This document shows, in pieces, positions 62,779-64,000 of a DNA stretch of 64,000 nt. Made by a program: the position numbers and the translations under genes. The stretch's first letter is position 1; every line of letters starts with the position of its first letter. The stretch spans positions 85,994,001 through 86,058,000 of the forward strand of contig OZ231126.1 of the NCBI GenBank assembly GCA_965153355.1, given 5' to 3'. This stretch comes from Flaccisagitta enflata (Eukaryota; Chaetognatha; Sagittoidea; Aphragmophora). The notes under the pieces were generated by a model that saw only the letters and a program-made list of their open reading frames with translations, searched no databases and was not told the DNA's origin.

Positions 62779-63170
62779 TTTTTGTCCCCGACAAACAGTT
62801 TTTGTCAGTGACTATAGAGTAGCAGCGATACGTAGTATGTTTGTTTGTTTGTTTGTCTGTTTGTTTAAAACCTCATATTTCTGGAACCAGAATTCAGAAT
62901 TTTATGAAACTTTACCAGTGTTATTGTTATGTCAATGGAAGCTTGTGTACTAATTTTTAGAACAAGGCTGGATACATGGCAATCCAGTCGCGGACGGTTG
63001 GGCAGGAGCAGTAATGCGAAAACCACTCGGAATTCAAAAATGTGATGGGACAGACGGACTCCTACCGACCTACTGACCGACCGACACGGCAAGGTGTAGA
63101 GTCGCGTGTCCGCGACTAAAAATTCATTAATTTTTACTACCCTTTGCCTATTATTTTTGCTTTTTTAAAA
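62779..63170 (+). mobile_element. 5' part of a D-family element with an A-type insertion
   Basis: TTTTTGTCCCCGACAAACAG, GTCAGTGACTATAGAG, GAAACTTTACCAGTGTTAT and TTTTTACTACCCTTTGCC follow the D copy at 45666. The element at 62961-63122 interrupts it. No 3' end is present. Confidence 0.7.
62961..63122 (-). mobile_element. Hairpin-ended GTCY element, AGTCGCGGAC type
   Basis: Minus strand: TTTTTAGTCGCGGACACGCG, ACTCTACACCTTGCCGTG, CGGTCGGTCAGTAGGTCGG and GTCCGTCTGTCC, ending AACCGTCCGCGACTGG, GCCATGTATCCAGCC, TTGTT. It is the uninterrupted sister of the outer element at 6426-6708. Confidence 0.8.
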
Positions 63171-63503
63171 AGTTTCTAGTCATCTAGAAACCAAGATATT
63201 TTTGTTAGAATCTGTCACTAAATAACCGACTTCCAATTCTTGATTTTTTCACACTTTTGGAAATGAATGATTTTATTCTTTTGCTTGCCATTTCCAAACA
63301 GATAAAGCTACAAGAACAGAGATAGAATTCATTCTGGAGATTATTTGTCAAAGTTTAATTTCTTTTTTTTTAAAGTTTCTAGCATAGAAAGGGAGATATC
63401 TTTAGTTGAAGTTGTCGGTATACTTATTTCCAAGGTGGTACATGGATCTCACGATTCTAAAACAGGACAAATGTATATCTTATTGAAAGTGGGTGCCAGG
63501 GGA

Positions 63504-64000
63504 TCGCTACTTAACACCTCTCACATAATTAAACGAACTGGGAAAATTGTCAAAGTTGATAGAAATAATGCATTCACTAGGCTAAAATTTGATACAGAGG
63601 GAGTTAAAATATAGTATTTTCGCAATCCGGGGCAAATTTGTGTACCTGGGAAAGTGCGTGGCTCTCAGAATGTGTTATGCCAAAAATCCAGTAAAAGATT
63701 TTGACTGATTTTGACAAGTGAATTTTTGATGATGAGAAAACATAATCCTCCTTAAAATTTACCATGAAAATGTCATAAAAACATTAATTCTCAGGTTCTT
63801 GTACCACTAACAGACAATAATGAGTCAACAGTACCAAAATAGTCATTGACAGCTGCAAAAAGTATCAAAACCCCTTGTCAATTATAATGGTTTTAGCGGC
63901 AAATTTGGAGCTTGACTAAACCTAAAATTTGCATGATATTATTCGATGAAGCTATTTACAGGTATTGGTTGAAAGAATTTGAAGTTTTTTTTGTAGAACC
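63504..64000. repeat. Dispersed 480-bp repeat, copy 2
   Basis: Same sequence as 52373-52855, continuing to the window edge. It shares CACATAATTAAACGAACTGG-like and AATGAGTCAACAGTACC-like blocks. An open frame of 89 codons over its start is not conserved in copy 1. Confidence 0.75.

Overview
The window is nuclear DNA of an animal. Five protein genes, all on the + strand, are split by introns with GT..AG ends, and each product matches a conserved metazoan family. In four genes every exon junction keeps the frame from start to stop; the fifth, a guanylate cyclase, enters from the left edge with only its 3' exons present. The products are typical of many invertebrates and I cannot name the species; an arthropod or other protostome is a guess.

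Layout. 330-2969: last four coding exons of a membrane-type guanylate cyclase. 3-10.9 kb: gene-free, AT-rich and full of repeats. 10969-29121: DOT1L histone H3-K79 methyltransferase, eight exons, 1781 residues, with repeat-packed introns. 33054-34810: MGAT1 (GlcNAc-transferase I), two exons, 453 residues. 37552-43237: prefoldin subunit 6, two exons separated by a 5.3-kb intron made largely of satellite. 43747-62284: a TMCC-family transmembrane coiled-coil protein, thirteen exons, 723 residues. The right edge is repeats. The genes do not form one pathway: they cover cGMP signalling, chromatin, Golgi N-glycan processing, cytosolic chaperoning and ER membrane organisation.

Most of the rest is mobile and tandem repeat. 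The most striking material is a set of short non-coding elements with one architecture: a T-run, a 5' terminal hairpin whose sequence differs between subfamilies, then CTATAA, a GTCY-type microsatellite or an 18-bp minisatellite, an inverted copy of the 5' hairpin arm near the 3' end, a 3' hairpin and TTGTT or AGCTTTTT. Hairpin sequence and 3' copy change together from subfamily to subfamily. This resembles non-autonomous Helentron/HINE (DINE-1, mini-me) elements. Several copies interrupt other repeats whose second arm or sister copy preserves the empty site, and these suggest insertion into A/T runs. No Rep/helicase or transposase gene is present here.

Other repeats are TA-flanked, Tc1/mariner-like foldback elements, an 8-bp-TSD hAT-like MITE, a 9-bp-TSD Mutator-like MITE, long (CT)n tracts, an array whose every 24-bp unit is a hairpin, and an interstitial CCCTAA-like array.
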